Below, piece by piece: positions 14,602 through 24,484 of a stretch of DNA of 64,000 nucleotides. Made by a program: the position numbers and the translations under genes. The notes under the pieces were generated by a model. It did no database searches, was not told where the DNA came from, and saw nothing but the letters and a program-made list of their open reading frames with translations. Source of the DNA: Rhizobium leguminosarum bv. viciae USDA 2370 (GTDB lineage Bacteria > Pseudomonadota > Alphaproteobacteria > Rhizobiales > Rhizobiaceae); NCBI RefSeq assembly GCF_002008365.1, contig NZ_MRDL01000047.1:186001-250000 (forward strand). The letters are read 5' to 3'. Each line of letters opens with the position of its first letter. Positions within the stretch are counted from its first letter, which is position 1.

Positions 14602-16197
14602 ATGCTCAAGAATTTCAACGGACGTCCGTCCCTCGCCACTGTGCTCAAGGCTTCTACCGTCGCCGGTATCGCAGCCGCTGTGCTCGCAACCGGCGTTCCG
14701 CTCGAAATTACCCGGTCTTATGCTGAAGCTGTCAAAGTTCAGGCGCCCGCCGTTCCGAGCTTCGCCAATGTCGTCGACGCCGTTTCACCGGCTGTCGTTT
14801 CCGTCCGGGTCGAAAATCGCGTCAATCCCGTCTCCGACAACAACAATGACGGCTTCTCCTTCGATTTCAACGGCCGCGGCTTCGACGACCTTCCCGACGA
14901 TCATCCGTTGAAGCGGTTCTTCAAGCAGTTCGGTCAGGATCCGAATGATCAGCAGGGCCATCCCAGGCGCTTCGGCCAGAACGGACCGAATGGTGGTCCG
15001 AATGGTCCGGGCGGCAAGGGCCGCCTCCGCCCCGTGGCCCAAGGCTCCGGCTTCTTCATCTCCGAGGACGGCTACATCGTCACCAACAATCACGTCGTTT
15101 CCGATGGTCAGGCCTTCGTCGCGGTCATGAATGACGGCACCGAACTCGATGCCAAGCTGATCGGCAAGGATCCGCGCACCGATCTCGCCGTGCTGAAGGT
15201 TGACGGCAAGGGCAAGAAGTTCACCTACGTCAACTGGGCCGACGACAACAATGTCCGCGTCGGCGACTGGGTCGTTGCCGTCGGCAATCCCTTCGGCCTC
15301 GGCGGCACGGTCACAGCCGGCATCGTCTCGGCTCGCGGTCGCGATATCGGCTCCGGACCTTATGACGATTATCTGCAGGTGGATGCCGCCGTGAACCGCG
15401 GCAACTCCGGCGGTCCGACCTTCAACCTCAGCGGTGAGGTCGTCGGCATCAACACTGCGATCTTCTCGCCGTCGGGCGGCAGCGTCGGCATCGCCTTCGC
15501 CATTCCTGCCTCGACCGCCAAGGATGTCGTCGCCGATCTGATGAAGGACGGCCAGGTCTCGCGCGGCTGGCTGGGTGTCCAGATCCAGCCGGTGACCAAG
15601 GACATCGCCGAATCCATCGGCCTTTCCGAGCCGAGCGGCGCCCTCGTCGTCGCCCCGCAGGCCGGTTCACCGGGTGACAAGGCCGGCATGAAGGCTGGCG
15701 ACGTCGTCACCGCGCTGAATGGTGAGACGATCAAGGATGCCCGTGATCTCAGCCGCCGCATCGGCGCGATGCAGCCGGGCAGCAAGGTCGAGCTTTCGGT
15801 CTGGCGTGCTGGCAAGGCCCAGCCTCTCACCGTCGAACTCGGCACGCTGCCGGTCGACCAGAAGGATGCGTCCGCCGATGACAACAGCCAGCCGCAGCAG
15901 CCCGAGGCGCCGGCTTCCGAGAAGGCGCTTGCCGATCTCGGCCTGACGGTCGGTCCGTCCGATGACGGCAAGGGCCTGGCGATCACCGCCATCGACCCGG
16001 ACTCCGACGCCGCCGACAAGGGCATCAAGGAAGGCGAAAAGATCACTTCGGTCAACAACCAGGAGGTCTCCAGCCCCGACGAGGTCGTCAAGGTGTTGAA
16101 CCAGGCCAAGAAGGACGGTCGCACCCGCGCGCTCTTCCAGATCCAGTCCAACGAAGGAAGCCGTTTCGTCGCGCTTCCGATCAACGGCCAGGGCTGA
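14602..16197 (+). CDS. degP: Periplasmic serine protease DegP (HtrA/MucD family)
   Basis: A 531-residue protease/chaperone. An N-terminal signal region (about residues 15-42) is followed by the trypsin-like domain with catalytic His164 (TNNHVV), Asp194 (RTDLAVLKV) and Ser269 (RGNSGGP). Two PDZ domains follow (RGWLGVQIQPV onward, and the second from about residue 430). A Gly/Asn/Pro-rich insert lies before the protease core (residues about 112-140). DegP degrades misfolded envelope proteins. A strong intrinsic terminator follows. In other rhizobia degP is found just after cycHJKL; here the cupin/marR pair intervenes. Confidence 0.95.
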   Translation: MLKNFNGRPSLATVLKASTVAGIAAAVLATGVPLEITRSYAEAVKVQAPAVPSFANVVDAVSPAVVSVRVENRVNPVSDNNNDGFSFDFNGRGFDDLPDDHPLKRFFKQFGQDPNDQQGHPRRFGQNGPNGGPNGPGGKGRLRPVAQGSGFFISEDGYIVTNNHVVSDGQAFVAVMNDGTELDAKLIGKDPRTDLAVLKVDGKGKKFTYVNWADDNNVRVGDWVVAVGNPFGLGGTVTAGIVSARGRDIGSGPYDDYLQVDAAVNRGNSGGPTFNLSGEVVGINTAIFSPSGGSVGIAFAIPASTAKDVVADLMKDGQVSRGWLGVQIQPVTKDIAESIGLSEPSGALVVAPQAGSPGDKAGMKAGDVVTALNGETIKDARDLSRRIGAMQPGSKVELSVWRAGKAQPLTVELGTLPVDQKDASADDNSQPQQPEAPASEKALADLGLTVGPSDDGKGLAITAIDPDSDAADKGIKEGEKITSVNNQEVSSPDEVVKVLNQAKKDGRTRALFQIQSNEGSRFVALPINGQG

Positions 16198-16212
16198 TCC
16201 TCAAGACAACGG

Positions 16213-16249
16213 GAGCCGTGCGGACGAAAGTCCGCGCGGCTCGATTCTT
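16213..16249 (+). terminator. Intrinsic terminator of degP
   Basis: A 13-bp stem GAGCCGTGCGGAC / GTCCGCGCGGCTC (16213-16225 / 16230-16242, one G-U wobble) closed by a GAAA tetraloop and followed by GATTCTTCT. It separates degP from the two-component genes. Confidence 0.85.
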
Positions 16250-16272
16250 CTGACCTTTGAAGGATGATCGCC

Positions 16273-17019
16273 ATGAGCGCCGCCCCGCAGGAAGATGCTT
16301 TGAGCCTTGCCGAAACGCAGCCGGTGGGTAATGTCGGCCGCATGAAGATTCTCATCATCGAAGATGATCTCGAAGCCGCGGTCTACCTCACGAAAGCCTT
16401 TCGCGAGGCGGGCATCGTCGCCGATCACGCCAGCGACGGCGAGAGCGGTCTGTTCATGGGGTCGGAAAATACCTATGACGTCATCGTCATCGACCGCATG
16501 CTGCCGCGCCGCGACGGGCTCTCCGTCATCAGTGAGTTGCGCCGCAAGGCCATCCATACGCCGGTCCTCATCCTCTCCGCGCTGGGCCAGGTTGATGACC
16601 GCGTGACCGGCCTTCGTGCCGGCGGTGACGATTATCTGCCGAAGCCTTATGCCTTCAGCGAGTTGCTGGCGCGCGTCGAGGTGCTCGGCCGTCGCAAGGG
16701 CACGCCGGATCAGGACGTTGTCTATCGCGTCGGCGATCTCGAACTCGATAGGCTCTCCCACGAGGTGCGCCGCAGCGGCAAGGAGATCCCGCTGCAGCCG
16801 CGCGAATTCCGCCTGCTCGAATATCTGATGAAGAATGCCGGCCAGGTGGTGACCCGCACCATGCTGCTCGAAAACGTCTGGGACTACCACTTCGACCCGC
16901 AGACCAACGTCATCGACGTCCATGTCTCGCGCTTGCGCTCGAAGATCGAGAAGGACTACAGCCAGCCGCTGCTGAAGACCATTCGCGGCGCGGGGTACAT
17001 GATCAAGGATGAGGGATGA
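16273..17019 (+). CDS. OmpR-family response regulator
   Basis: The receiver domain begins at the second in-frame core ATG (16342, MKILIIEDD). The longer start at 16273 is chosen because AGGA lies 8 bases upstream; it adds 23 residues of no known domain. The phosphoacceptor is Asp74 (Asp51 from the core start) in VIVIDRMLP. The Lys of GDDYLPKPYA and the C-terminal winged helix (LQPREFRLLEYLMKNAGQVV, IRGAGYMI) are intact. The closest types are the CusR/TctD-like regulators. It overlaps the kinase gene by 4 bp. The signal is unknown; proximity to degP suggests envelope stress, which is inference. Confidence 0.9.
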   Translation: MSAAPQEDALSLAETQPVGNVGRMKILIIEDDLEAAVYLTKAFREAGIVADHASDGESGLFMGSENTYDVIVIDRMLPRRDGLSVISELRRKAIHTPVLILSALGQVDDRVTGLRAGGDDYLPKPYAFSELLARVEVLGRRKGTPDQDVVYRVGDLELDRLSHEVRRSGKEIPLQPREFRLLEYLMKNAGQVVTRTMLLENVWDYHFDPQTNVIDVHVSRLRSKIEKDYSQPLLKTIRGAGYMIKDEG

Positions 17020-18425
17020 GCCGTTTCAAGGTTCTCTTCAAGTCCACCGCAGTCCGCCTTTCGGCACTCTACATCCTGCTTTTCGCCATCTGCGCCGCGA
17101 CGCTCGTCTTCTATGTGACGGCGATGTCGGAACGGCTGCTGACGGGCCAGATCCGCGACGCCGTCAGGCAGGAGGTGGAGCAGGTGCAGCGCGCCTTTGA
17201 CACCGGCGGCATGAACCTCCTGCTGCGCACGATGGAGCGGCGTGCCCGCCAGCCGGGCGCCAATCTCTACATCATCGCCGGTCCCTCGGGCGATATTCTC
17301 GCCGGCAACGTCGCCTCGGTGCAGCCGGGTGTCTTCGAGGAGATCGGCTGGACCTCCGCGCCCTTCATCTATCAGCGTTATACCGACAGTGGCGTCGAGC
17401 GCCGCCACAGGGCGATCGCCAATATCTTCGTGCTCGACAACGGCCTGAGAATATTGATCGGCCGCGACCTCGGCGACCCCGAGCGATTCCGCCTGCTGGT
17501 GCGCCAGGCGCTGATGGTAGCCTTGGCGATCATGGGGCTTGGCGCAATCATCATCTGGTTCGCCATCGGCCGCAACGCGCTGAAACGCATCGACCGCATG
17601 TCGGATGCCAGCAAGAAGATCATGGCCGGCGACCTGTCGCAGCGCCTGCCGGTGGGCGGATCGGGCGATGAATTCGACCGGTTGTCGATGTCTCTGAATA
17701 CCATGCTGGAGCGCATCGAGAAGCTGAACGAGGGCCTGCGGCAAGTCTCCGACAACATCGCCCACGATCTCAAGACGCCGCTGACGCGGCTGCGCAACAA
17801 GGCGGCCGATGCGCTCGATATCGCCGATGGCGAGACGCGGCGCACCGCGCTCGAAGGCATCATCTCCGAATCGGACCAACTGATCCGCACCTTCAACGCG
17901 CTGTTGATGATCTCCCGCGTCGAGGCCGGATCGGTCGCGGCCGAGATGTCGCAGGTGGAGCTTTCGACCATCGTCTCCGATAGCGCCGAGCTTTACGAAC
18001 CGGCGGCGGAGGAGGCCGGGCTCGGCCTCAGCTTTAGCATCGAGCCTGATGTCGAGGTCCAGGGCAATCGCGAGCTGATTGGCCAGGCAATCTTCAACCT
18101 GCTCGACAATGCCATCAAATATTCCTCTAACACGGAAGGAGCGGGCAAGGTGTCACTGAAGCTTGCCCGCCGCCCGGATGGCATCTGCCTTTCGGTCGCC
18201 GACCATGGGCCGGGCGTTCCGGCCGACAGGCGCGACGACGTGGTGAAGCGCTTCGTCCGCCTCGATGAAAGCCGGTCGAAGCCCGGCACAGGGCTCGGGC
18301 TTTCGCTGGTGGAGGCGGTGATGGAGCTGCACAACGGCCGGTTGGAGCTCTCCGATACCGATCCTGACAAGCCCGAACAGCGCGGATTGACCGTCAGCAT
18401 GATCTTCCCGGCCAAGGCTGCCTGA
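17016..18425 (+). CDS. Sensor histidine kinase, partner of the upstream regulator
   Basis: A 469-residue membrane kinase with TM1 at about residues 15-37 and TM2 at about 165-187 around a periplasmic domain of about 125 residues. A HAMP domain follows (RNALKRIDRMSDASKKIMAG). The H box is DNIAHDLKTPLTRLRNKA with His250. N, G1 and G2 boxes are visible (FNLLDNAIKYS, VADHGPGVP, KPGTGLGLSLV). The ATG overlaps the regulator's stop as ATGA. The layout matches CusS/QseC-like kinases. Confidence 0.9.
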   Translation: MSRFKVLFKSTAVRLSALYILLFAICAATLVFYVTAMSERLLTGQIRDAVRQEVEQVQRAFDTGGMNLLLRTMERRARQPGANLYIIAGPSGDILAGNVASVQPGVFEEIGWTSAPFIYQRYTDSGVERRHRAIANIFVLDNGLRILIGRDLGDPERFRLLVRQALMVALAIMGLGAIIIWFAIGRNALKRIDRMSDASKKIMAGDLSQRLPVGGSGDEFDRLSMSLNTMLERIEKLNEGLRQVSDNIAHDLKTPLTRLRNKAADALDIADGETRRTALEGIISESDQLIRTFNALLMISRVEAGSVAAEMSQVELSTIVSDSAELYEPAAEEAGLGLSFSIEPDVEVQGNRELIGQAIFNLLDNAIKYSSNTEGAGKVSLKLARRPDGICLSVADHGPGVPADRRDDVVKRFVRLDESRSKPGTGLGLSLVEAVMELHNGRLELSDTDPDKPEQRGLTVSMIFPAKAA

Positions 18426-18458
18426 TGACTCGAAGTCGATGATCAGCTGAATCGCGTA

Positions 18459-18476
18459 TTGGCGGTTTTCCGCCAA
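18459..18476. terminator. Hairpin after the kinase gene
   Basis: TTGGCGG-TTTT-CCGCCAA, 33 bp after the kinase stop and 80 bp before glnE. The U tract is missing, so it may only attenuate read-through into glnE. Confidence 0.4.
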
Positions 18477-18558
18477 GACCCTAGTTTAATGCCGGTCAGG
18501 GAGGCGTTCCCGCGATTCTGCGTGGTCGTTTCCCTAGGCGCTAAAGCAGGGAGAGTGC

Positions 18559-21516
18559 ATGCTGACGAAATCGACGCATGGCCTGAAGGATGTCGCCGAA
18601 GGGCTGCTGCGTCCGCTGAACCAGACGGAGTTGAAGCTGGCACTGGCCGACCTTCAGGAGGCCGGCAAGAGCGAGCCGTCGGTGGCTGCGATGCTGAAGA
18701 CGGAAAGCCCGCTTCGCGATTTCATCGCGGCCGTTCTGACGCTGTCGCCTTATCTACGTGAAATCGTCAATCTCGATCCCGCCATCCTCGCTGGCGCCGT
18801 CACTGAACCGCTGGAGCCGCAGATCGAGGCGCTGGTTGCCGAGGCGCGGCGCTGCTGGCAAAGGGACGGCGAGGGGGCGGCGCCTTCGGAATCCGTGGTG
18901 ATGAGCAGGCTGCGCATCATCAAGCGCAAGGTGGCCTTCCTCGTCGCACTCGCAGATCTCGCACGCATCTTCGACGGGCGGGCGACGACGGCCTGGCTGA
19001 GCGAGCTTGCCGAAGCTTCGGTTGCCGCCGCGATCGACCATCTGCTGCTGGCGGCGCATGAGGGTGGAAAGCTGCGGCTGCGGGATCTGGCAGCACCGAG
19101 CGACGGCTCCGGGCTGATCGTGCTCGGCATGGGCAAACTCGGCGCGTCGGAACTCAACTATTCCTCCGATATCGACCTCGTCGTCTTCTTTGACGAACAG
19201 GCGGGCATCGTGCCTGACCCGGATGACGCGATCGAGGTCTTCCCGAGGATGATGCGCCGGCTGGTGCGCATCCTGCAGGAGCGGACAGCGGACGGCTACG
19301 TCTTCCGCACCGATCTCAGATTGCGCCCCGATCCCGGTTCTACGCCGCTGGCGATCCCGGTCGATGCGGCGATGATCTATTACGAGGGCAGGGGGCAGAA
19401 CTGGGAGCGGGCGGCCTTCATCAAGGCGCGCGCCGTTGCCGGCGACCTTGCGGCGGGCGGCGATTTCCTGCGCGGGCTCGCCCCTTTCGTCTTCCGCAAA
19501 TATCTCGATTACGCGGCGATTGCCGATATCCATTCGATCAAGCGGCAGATCCACGCGCATAAGGGCCACGGTGCGATCGCGGTCAAGGGCCATAACGTCA
19601 AGCTCGGCCGCGGCGGCATTCGGGAGATCGAATTCTTCGTCCAGACCCAGCAGCTGATCGCCGGCGGTCGCATGCCGGCATTGCGCGGTCGGGCGACGGA
19701 GGAGACGCTCGGTGAACTCACCAAGGCGAAATGGATCGACGCGGAAACCCGTGACGAACTGACGGAGGCCTACTGGTTCCTGCGCGATGTCGAGCATCGC
19801 ATCCAGATGGTCCGCGACGAGCAGACCCACCTGCTGCCGGAAACCGATGCCGACCTGAAGCGCATCGCCTTCATGATGGGCTTCTCCGACACGCCGAGCT
19901 TCTCAGAACGGCTGGTCGGCGTGCTGAAGACGGTCGAGCGGCGTTATGCCCACCTCTTCGAACAGGAGAGCAGGCTTTCCACCGATACCGGAAACCTCGT
20001 CTTCACCGGCCAGGGTGACGATCCGGACACGCTGGAGACCTTGAAGAAACTCGGCTTCAACAGGCCGTCCGACATTTCCCGCATCATCCGCACCTGGCAC
20101 TATGGCCGCTACCGCGCCACGCAATCGGTCGAGGCGCGTGAAAGGCTGACGGAGCTGGCGCCGGAGCTCCTGCGGGTCTTCGGCGAAAGCAAGCGCGCCG
20201 ACGAGGCGCTGCTGCGCTTCGACAGCTTCATCTCCGGTCTTCCCTCCGGCATCCAGCTCTTCTCGCTGCTCGGCAGCAACCCGGCGCTGCTATCGCTGAT
20301 CGTCAACATCATGTCCTCGGCACCCCGGCTTGCCGAGGTGATCGCCGCCAAGCCGCACGTCTTCGATGGCATGCTCGATCCCGGCCTGATGGCAGAGCTG
20401 CCGACCCGTGATTATCTCGGCGAACGGCTGAAGGGCTCGCTTGCCCAGGCCCGCCATTATGAAGAGGTGCTCGACCGGCTGCGCATCTTCGCCGCCGAGC
20501 AGCGCTTCCTGATCGGCATCCGCCTGCTCACCGGCGCGATCAACGGCCAGATGGCGGCGCGCGCCTTCACCCATCTCGCCGACCTCGTCATCGCAGCGGC
20601 ACTCGATGCCGTGATCGGCGAGATGCGGGCCGCGCACGGCGACTATCCCGGCGGGCGCATCGCAGTCGCCGGCATGGGCAAGCTCGGCAGCTTCGAGCTG
20701 ACGGCCGGTTCCGACATCGATCTGATCCTGCTCTATGACTATGATGACACGGCCTCCGAATCCGATGGGCCGAAGCCGCTCGACGCGACCCGTTACTTCA
20801 CCCGCATCACCCAGAGGCTGATGGCCGCCTTGTCGGCGCCGACCGCCGAAGGTGTGCTCTATGAGGTCGACATGCGGCTGCGCCCGTCAGGCAACAAGGG
20901 GCCGGTCGCCACCCGTATCAATGCCTTCGGCAAGTATCAGCGCGAAGAGGCGTGGACCTGGGAGCATATGGCGCTCAGCCGCGCCCGGCTGATCTGCGGC
21001 AATGAGAGCCTGATCGCCGAAGCGGAACTGATCGTCCGGGAGGTGCTGTCGGCCGATCGTGACATTGCCAAGGTGGCGCATGACGTCGCCGAGATGCGCG
21101 AACTGATCGACAAGGAAAAGCCGCCGGGCGGTCCATGGGACCTGAAGCAGATCCCCGGCGGCGTCATCGATCTCGAATTCATCGCCCAGTACCTGGCGCT
21201 GATCGCTCCGTCCAAAGGTGTCGGCACGCCCGTGAACGGGCTTAGTACTGGCGAGGCCTTGAAGGCCCTTGGCGACCGGCTGATGGCGCCGGCAGATCTC
21301 GATACCTGCCTTGAGGCCTTTGCGCTCTATACCGGTCTTTCGCAGTTGATCCGCCTCTGCATTGACGGCCTATTCGATCCCAAGGACGCGCCATCAGGCC
21401 TCGTTGAACTCGTCTACCGCGCCGGCGATTGCCCTGATATCAAGACGCTGGAGGGGGAGGTGAAGCGGCTGGCAAAAGCGGTCAGGAAGATATTCCTGAG
21501 CATCGTGAAGGCCTGA
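18559..21516 (+). CDS. glnE: Bifunctional glutamine synthetase adenylyltransferase/adenylyl-removing enzyme
   Basis: A 985-residue enzyme with two nucleotidyltransferase domains. The N-terminal one (GMGKLGASELNYSSDIDL, about residues 190-207) removes AMP from glutamine synthetase. The C-terminal one (GMGKLGSFELTAGSDIDL, about 705-722) adds it; each keeps the G-S-D-x-D type metal site. RGGIREIEFFVQTQQL and GGVIDLEFIAQYL are the conserved helices after each domain. GlnE responds to glutamine and PII to tune nitrogen assimilation. AGGGAG precedes the ATG. Length is as in other rhizobia. Confidence 0.95.
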   Translation: MLTKSTHGLKDVAEGLLRPLNQTELKLALADLQEAGKSEPSVAAMLKTESPLRDFIAAVLTLSPYLREIVNLDPAILAGAVTEPLEPQIEALVAEARRCWQRDGEGAAPSESVVMSRLRIIKRKVAFLVALADLARIFDGRATTAWLSELAEASVAAAIDHLLLAAHEGGKLRLRDLAAPSDGSGLIVLGMGKLGASELNYSSDIDLVVFFDEQAGIVPDPDDAIEVFPRMMRRLVRILQERTADGYVFRTDLRLRPDPGSTPLAIPVDAAMIYYEGRGQNWERAAFIKARAVAGDLAAGGDFLRGLAPFVFRKYLDYAAIADIHSIKRQIHAHKGHGAIAVKGHNVKLGRGGIREIEFFVQTQQLIAGGRMPALRGRATEETLGELTKAKWIDAETRDELTEAYWFLRDVEHRIQMVRDEQTHLLPETDADLKRIAFMMGFSDTPSFSERLVGVLKTVERRYAHLFEQESRLSTDTGNLVFTGQGDDPDTLETLKKLGFNRPSDISRIIRTWHYGRYRATQSVEARERLTELAPELLRVFGESKRADEALLRFDSFISGLPSGIQLFSLLGSNPALLSLIVNIMSSAPRLAEVIAAKPHVFDGMLDPGLMAELPTRDYLGERLKGSLAQARHYEEVLDRLRIFAAEQRFLIGIRLLTGAINGQMAARAFTHLADLVIAAALDAVIGEMRAAHGDYPGGRIAVAGMGKLGSFELTAGSDIDLILLYDYDDTASESDGPKPLDATRYFTRITQRLMAALSAPTAEGVLYEVDMRLRPSGNKGPVATRINAFGKYQREEAWTWEHMALSRARLICGNESLIAEAELIVREVLSADRDIAKVAHDVAEMRELIDKEKPPGGPWDLKQIPGGVIDLEFIAQYLALIAPSKGVGTPVNGLSTGEALKALGDRLMAPADLDTCLEAFALYTGLSQLIRLCIDGLFDPKDAPSGLVELVYRAGDCPDIKTLEGEVKRLAKAVRKIFLSIVKA

Positions 21517-21614
21517 CGGATGTCGCCGCGGAAATATGCAGAGATTGTCCGCGCCGCAATCGCCTGACTGACCGACTTCTCCTATGTTGCCGTTTCAATC
21601 GCGGGGAATGGAAA

Positions 21615-21962
21615 ATGAAAACCTTCAATTTAGCACTGGCGCCTGAAAGACTCTGGCAGGCCATCAATCCGTGGACATTTTATCAGCAGGGATCACAGAT
21701 CGGCTTCGTCAACATTGATCTTGGATCGACGCCGGCGCCCGAAACGGAACAAACGATTCTGGACGAGGTGGGGAGCTATGGTCGGCAGATCGGCCGCATT
21801 GGCGATGCGCTTGAGGTGCTGCTGAAACATGTTCCGTTGGAGAACCTTTCACAAGAGGAACAAGACGCCTTGGTCGTACTCAAAGGCCAGCTTGCCGAGA
21901 TTCGCCAGATAAAGGAAAGGCAGGGGCGAAAGCAGTCCCAGGATCGCTCGGAAAATCGATGA
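21615..21962 (+). CDS. Small hypothetical protein, 115 residues
   Basis: I do not recognise a family. The product starts MKTFNLALAPERLWQAINPW, then a segment with hydrophobic strands (SQIGFVNIDLGS). It ends in a helical, Gln/Glu/Lys-rich half (LENLSQEEQDALVVLKGQLA) that could be coiled coil. No signal peptide or cysteine is present. A GGGGAATGGAAA stretch precedes the ATG. It is convergent with the pleC-type kinase gene, whose end lies 20 bp away. Base composition is lower in GC than in glnE, which may mark an accessory gene. Confidence 0.6.
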   Translation: MKTFNLALAPERLWQAINPWTFYQQGSQIGFVNIDLGSTPAPETEQTILDEVGSYGRQIGRIGDALEVLLKHVPLENLSQEEQDALVVLKGQLAEIRQIKERQGRKQSQDRSENR

Positions 21963-21982
21963 ACGATTTGAAAAGCCAATTG

Positions 21983-24292
21983 CTAGACGTCGTCCGGAAT
22001 CCGCAGCGAGATCACCGTACCCACGGCCTCGCGTGAGCGGATCTTCATGCGACCGCCATGCAGTGAGGTCAGCGAGCGAGAAATGGCGAGGCCGAGGCCG
22101 GAGCCGCCTTTGCTCTTGGCATACTGGTTCTGCACCTGTTCGAAGGGCTGGCCGATCTTTGCAAGCGCCGAGCGTGGAATGCCGATGCCGGTATCGGCGA
22201 TGGTGACGACGACGAAGCCGTCGACGCGGCGCGTACGCACCGCGATGCGGCCGCCGCTATTGGTGAACTTCACCGCATTGGAGAGCAGGTTGAGCAGCAC
22301 CTGTTTCATCGCCCGGCGGTCGGCCGTCAGCGTCAAGCCGGAGCAGATGCGCTGTTCGATGACGATGTTCTTTTCAGCCGCCGGAATGGCGGTGAAACGC
22401 AGGCTTTCCTCGATCAGAGGCACAAGATCGATGCGCTCGCAATGCAGTCTGACGTGGCCGGCCTCGATCTTCGACATGTCGAGAATATCGTTGATGACGT
22501 TGAGGAGATGTTTGCCGCTGTCATGGATATCGCGGGCATATTCGTCGTATTTCAGCGAGCCGAGCGGCCCGAACATCTGGTTCTGCAGGATTTCCGAGAA
22601 GCCGAGGATAGCGTTGAGCGGCGTGCGCAGTTCATGCGACATGTTGGCGAGGAATTCCGATTTCGCCTTGTTGGCGGCTTCGGCGCGTTCCTTCTCCGCC
22701 TGATAGTTGGCGTTGGCCGTCGAGAGCTCGGCTTTCTGGCTCTCCAGCGTCTGGCGCGAAGCGGAAAGGTCGCCGATCGTTGCCATCAGCCGGCGTTCGG
22801 ATTCGCGCAGCCGTTCCTGATGGCGTTTCATCAGAGTGATGTCGGTTCCGACGGAGACCCTGCCACCGTCGCGGGTGCGCCGCTCGTTGATCTGCAGCCA
22901 GCGCTCGTCGGCAAGCTGTACTTCCGTCGTCCGCGAATAGCCGGAGCCGTCGGCATCGGAAATCCGCCGCTCGATGACCGGACGGGCGGCGGCGGCATTG
23001 ACGGTCGAGCGCTCGGTGCCGGGCACAAGCACGCTGTCCGGCAGGCCATAGGCCTGCTGGAAATGCGTGTTGCACATGACGAGGCGATCGTTCTTGTCCC
23101 AGAGCACGAAGGCTTCCGAGGTGCATTCGATGGCGTCGGCCAGGCGCTGGTCGGCTTCTGCGTAGCGCTGGGCGAGCCGATGCTGTTCGGTCACGTCCAT
23201 GGCGATGCCGATCAGGTGCATGCGGCCGGAATTGCTGCGGATCACCTGGGCGCGGGCCCGCATCCAGACATAGTGGCCGCCGGCATGGCGCATGCGGAAG
23301 ATCTGATCGACCTGGCCGGAAGCGCCCTTGCCGATGGCGCGTGCGATCTCGTAGAGCCCGCCGTCATCGGGATGCATCAGCCGGGCGGCTTCGCCGAAGC
23401 CCATCGTCTTGTCGGAGCCCGGCAGGCCGAGCATGTCGTACATCGAGCGCGACCAGAAGAATTCGCGGTTCTCGAAATCGAAATCCCAGAGGCCGCAGCG
23501 GCCGCGCGACAGCGCCGTCTCGACGCGCAGGTTCGATTCCAGGAAGATGTCGTCGGCATCGCGGGCGCGCTTCACCTGCGTGTAATAGGCATAGAGGATG
23601 ACGAGCAGGATCGAGGAGATGCCGGCAAACAGCGTGACGTTGAGCGCCAGCTCCTCGCGCCAGAGCCGGCCGATCTCGTCGAGCGAGGTGGCGGCGACGA
23701 CATAACCGCCGGCATTGCCCACCAGCGTGATCTCGGCATAATGCGGCACGCCGCCGATCGTCGTTTCGATGACGCCGGCGCGATCGCCGAAGCGCCGGAT
23801 CGCCGAGACTTCGGGGAAGAAATCACCGACATTGCTGCCCACATGCGAAAGCCCGGCGGTGGTCGCGGCAAAAACCTTGCCGCTTGCCTGCACGAGCAGC
23901 ACGAAGGCGCCGCTGTCCAGCCGGTCCTGCGGCAGGAATTTGGCGAGGCGGGCCTGCGCCTCGGTCATATCGCCGTTGTCGAAAATGTCGGCCGCATCGG
24001 CAAACACGGCAGAGGCGGTCGCCGCCGAAAGGGCGGTGGCATGGCGCGCCGAGGCCTCCAGGCGCCCGTACTCGCTCATCATGCCGAAGAAATGCGAGGC
24101 GGCGACGACGAAGAGGAAGGCGACGATCAGCGCCGGAATGGCTCGCTTCAAGACCAGCTCGGCCTTCGGCAGATAACGGAGAAGTGGTTCCGATGTCGCA
24201 TGACCGGAAAGGCTGTCGCGCCAGGCTTTCAGCCCGTCAAAATCGACACGCAGCCGTCCTTCGGCCACGGTTGCCCGCCGCACGTCCATCAT
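21983..24292 (-). CDS. pleC: PleC-type sensor histidine kinase/phosphatase
   Basis: A 769-residue kinase with TM1 at about 52-72 and TM2 at about 220-240 enclosing a periplasmic region, then PAS domains (about 265-385 and 395-500) and a coiled linker. The H box is NMSHELRTPLNAILGFSEIL with His553, followed by MFGPLGSLKYDEYARDIHDSGKHLL-like residues, the signature of the DivJ/PleC/PdhS group that acts on DivK. The ATPase boxes are intact (LLNLLSNAVKFT, IADTGIGIP, GGSGLGLAIS). In Caulobacter and S. meliloti PleC dephosphorylates DivK and so controls CtrA. Position beside glnE fits rhizobial pleC. Symbol by family signature and context. Confidence 0.8.
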   Translation of the reverse strand: MMDVRRATVAEGRLRVDFDGLKAWRDSLSGHATSEPLLRYLPKAELVLKRAIPALIVAFLFVVAASHFFGMMSEYGRLEASARHATALSAATASAVFADAADIFDNGDMTEAQARLAKFLPQDRLDSGAFVLLVQASGKVFAATTAGLSHVGSNVGDFFPEVSAIRRFGDRAGVIETTIGGVPHYAEITLVGNAGGYVVAATSLDEIGRLWREELALNVTLFAGISSILLVILYAYYTQVKRARDADDIFLESNLRVETALSRGRCGLWDFDFENREFFWSRSMYDMLGLPGSDKTMGFGEAARLMHPDDGGLYEIARAIGKGASGQVDQIFRMRHAGGHYVWMRARAQVIRSNSGRMHLIGIAMDVTEQHRLAQRYAEADQRLADAIECTSEAFVLWDKNDRLVMCNTHFQQAYGLPDSVLVPGTERSTVNAAAARPVIERRISDADGSGYSRTTEVQLADERWLQINERRTRDGGRVSVGTDITLMKRHQERLRESERRLMATIGDLSASRQTLESQKAELSTANANYQAEKERAEAANKAKSEFLANMSHELRTPLNAILGFSEILQNQMFGPLGSLKYDEYARDIHDSGKHLLNVINDILDMSKIEAGHVRLHCERIDLVPLIEESLRFTAIPAAEKNIVIEQRICSGLTLTADRRAMKQVLLNLLSNAVKFTNSGGRIAVRTRRVDGFVVVTIADTGIGIPRSALAKIGQPFEQVQNQYAKSKGGSGLGLAISRSLTSLHGGRMKIRSREAVGTVISLRIPDDV

Positions 24293-24442
24293 CTCTTCGC
24301 CTTGTCCCTCGTGTGATTCGCGCGCCGCTCGCTCGAACCTGACCTAGAGAATCATGGGTGATTCGCCTTGTCCAGAGGCAAAGGTAAAAATCCGTTAACT
24401 ATTTATAATTTCGGGTTTTTCCAGGTGATTCGACGTGCTGGG

Positions 24443-24477
24443 CGACCGGCCGCCGAATTTTTCGGGACGGCCGGTCG
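24443..24477. terminator. Strong hairpin downstream of pepN
   Basis: Arms CGACCGGCCG (24443-24452) and CGGCCGGTCG (24468-24477) enclose a second perfect stem CCGAA-TTT-TTCGG (24453-24465). It lies just after the pepN stop on the minus strand. There is no U run after it in that direction, so it may act as a 3' stabiliser or a factor-dependent terminator. Confidence 0.6.
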
Positions 24478-24484
24478 AAGCAAA

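Noticed and set aside
22442..24316. A 624-codon open frame on the plus strand opposite the pleC-type kinase gene
   Set aside because: It mirrors the high third-position GC of the real gene; its product has no domain and the kinase on the other strand has full motifs.
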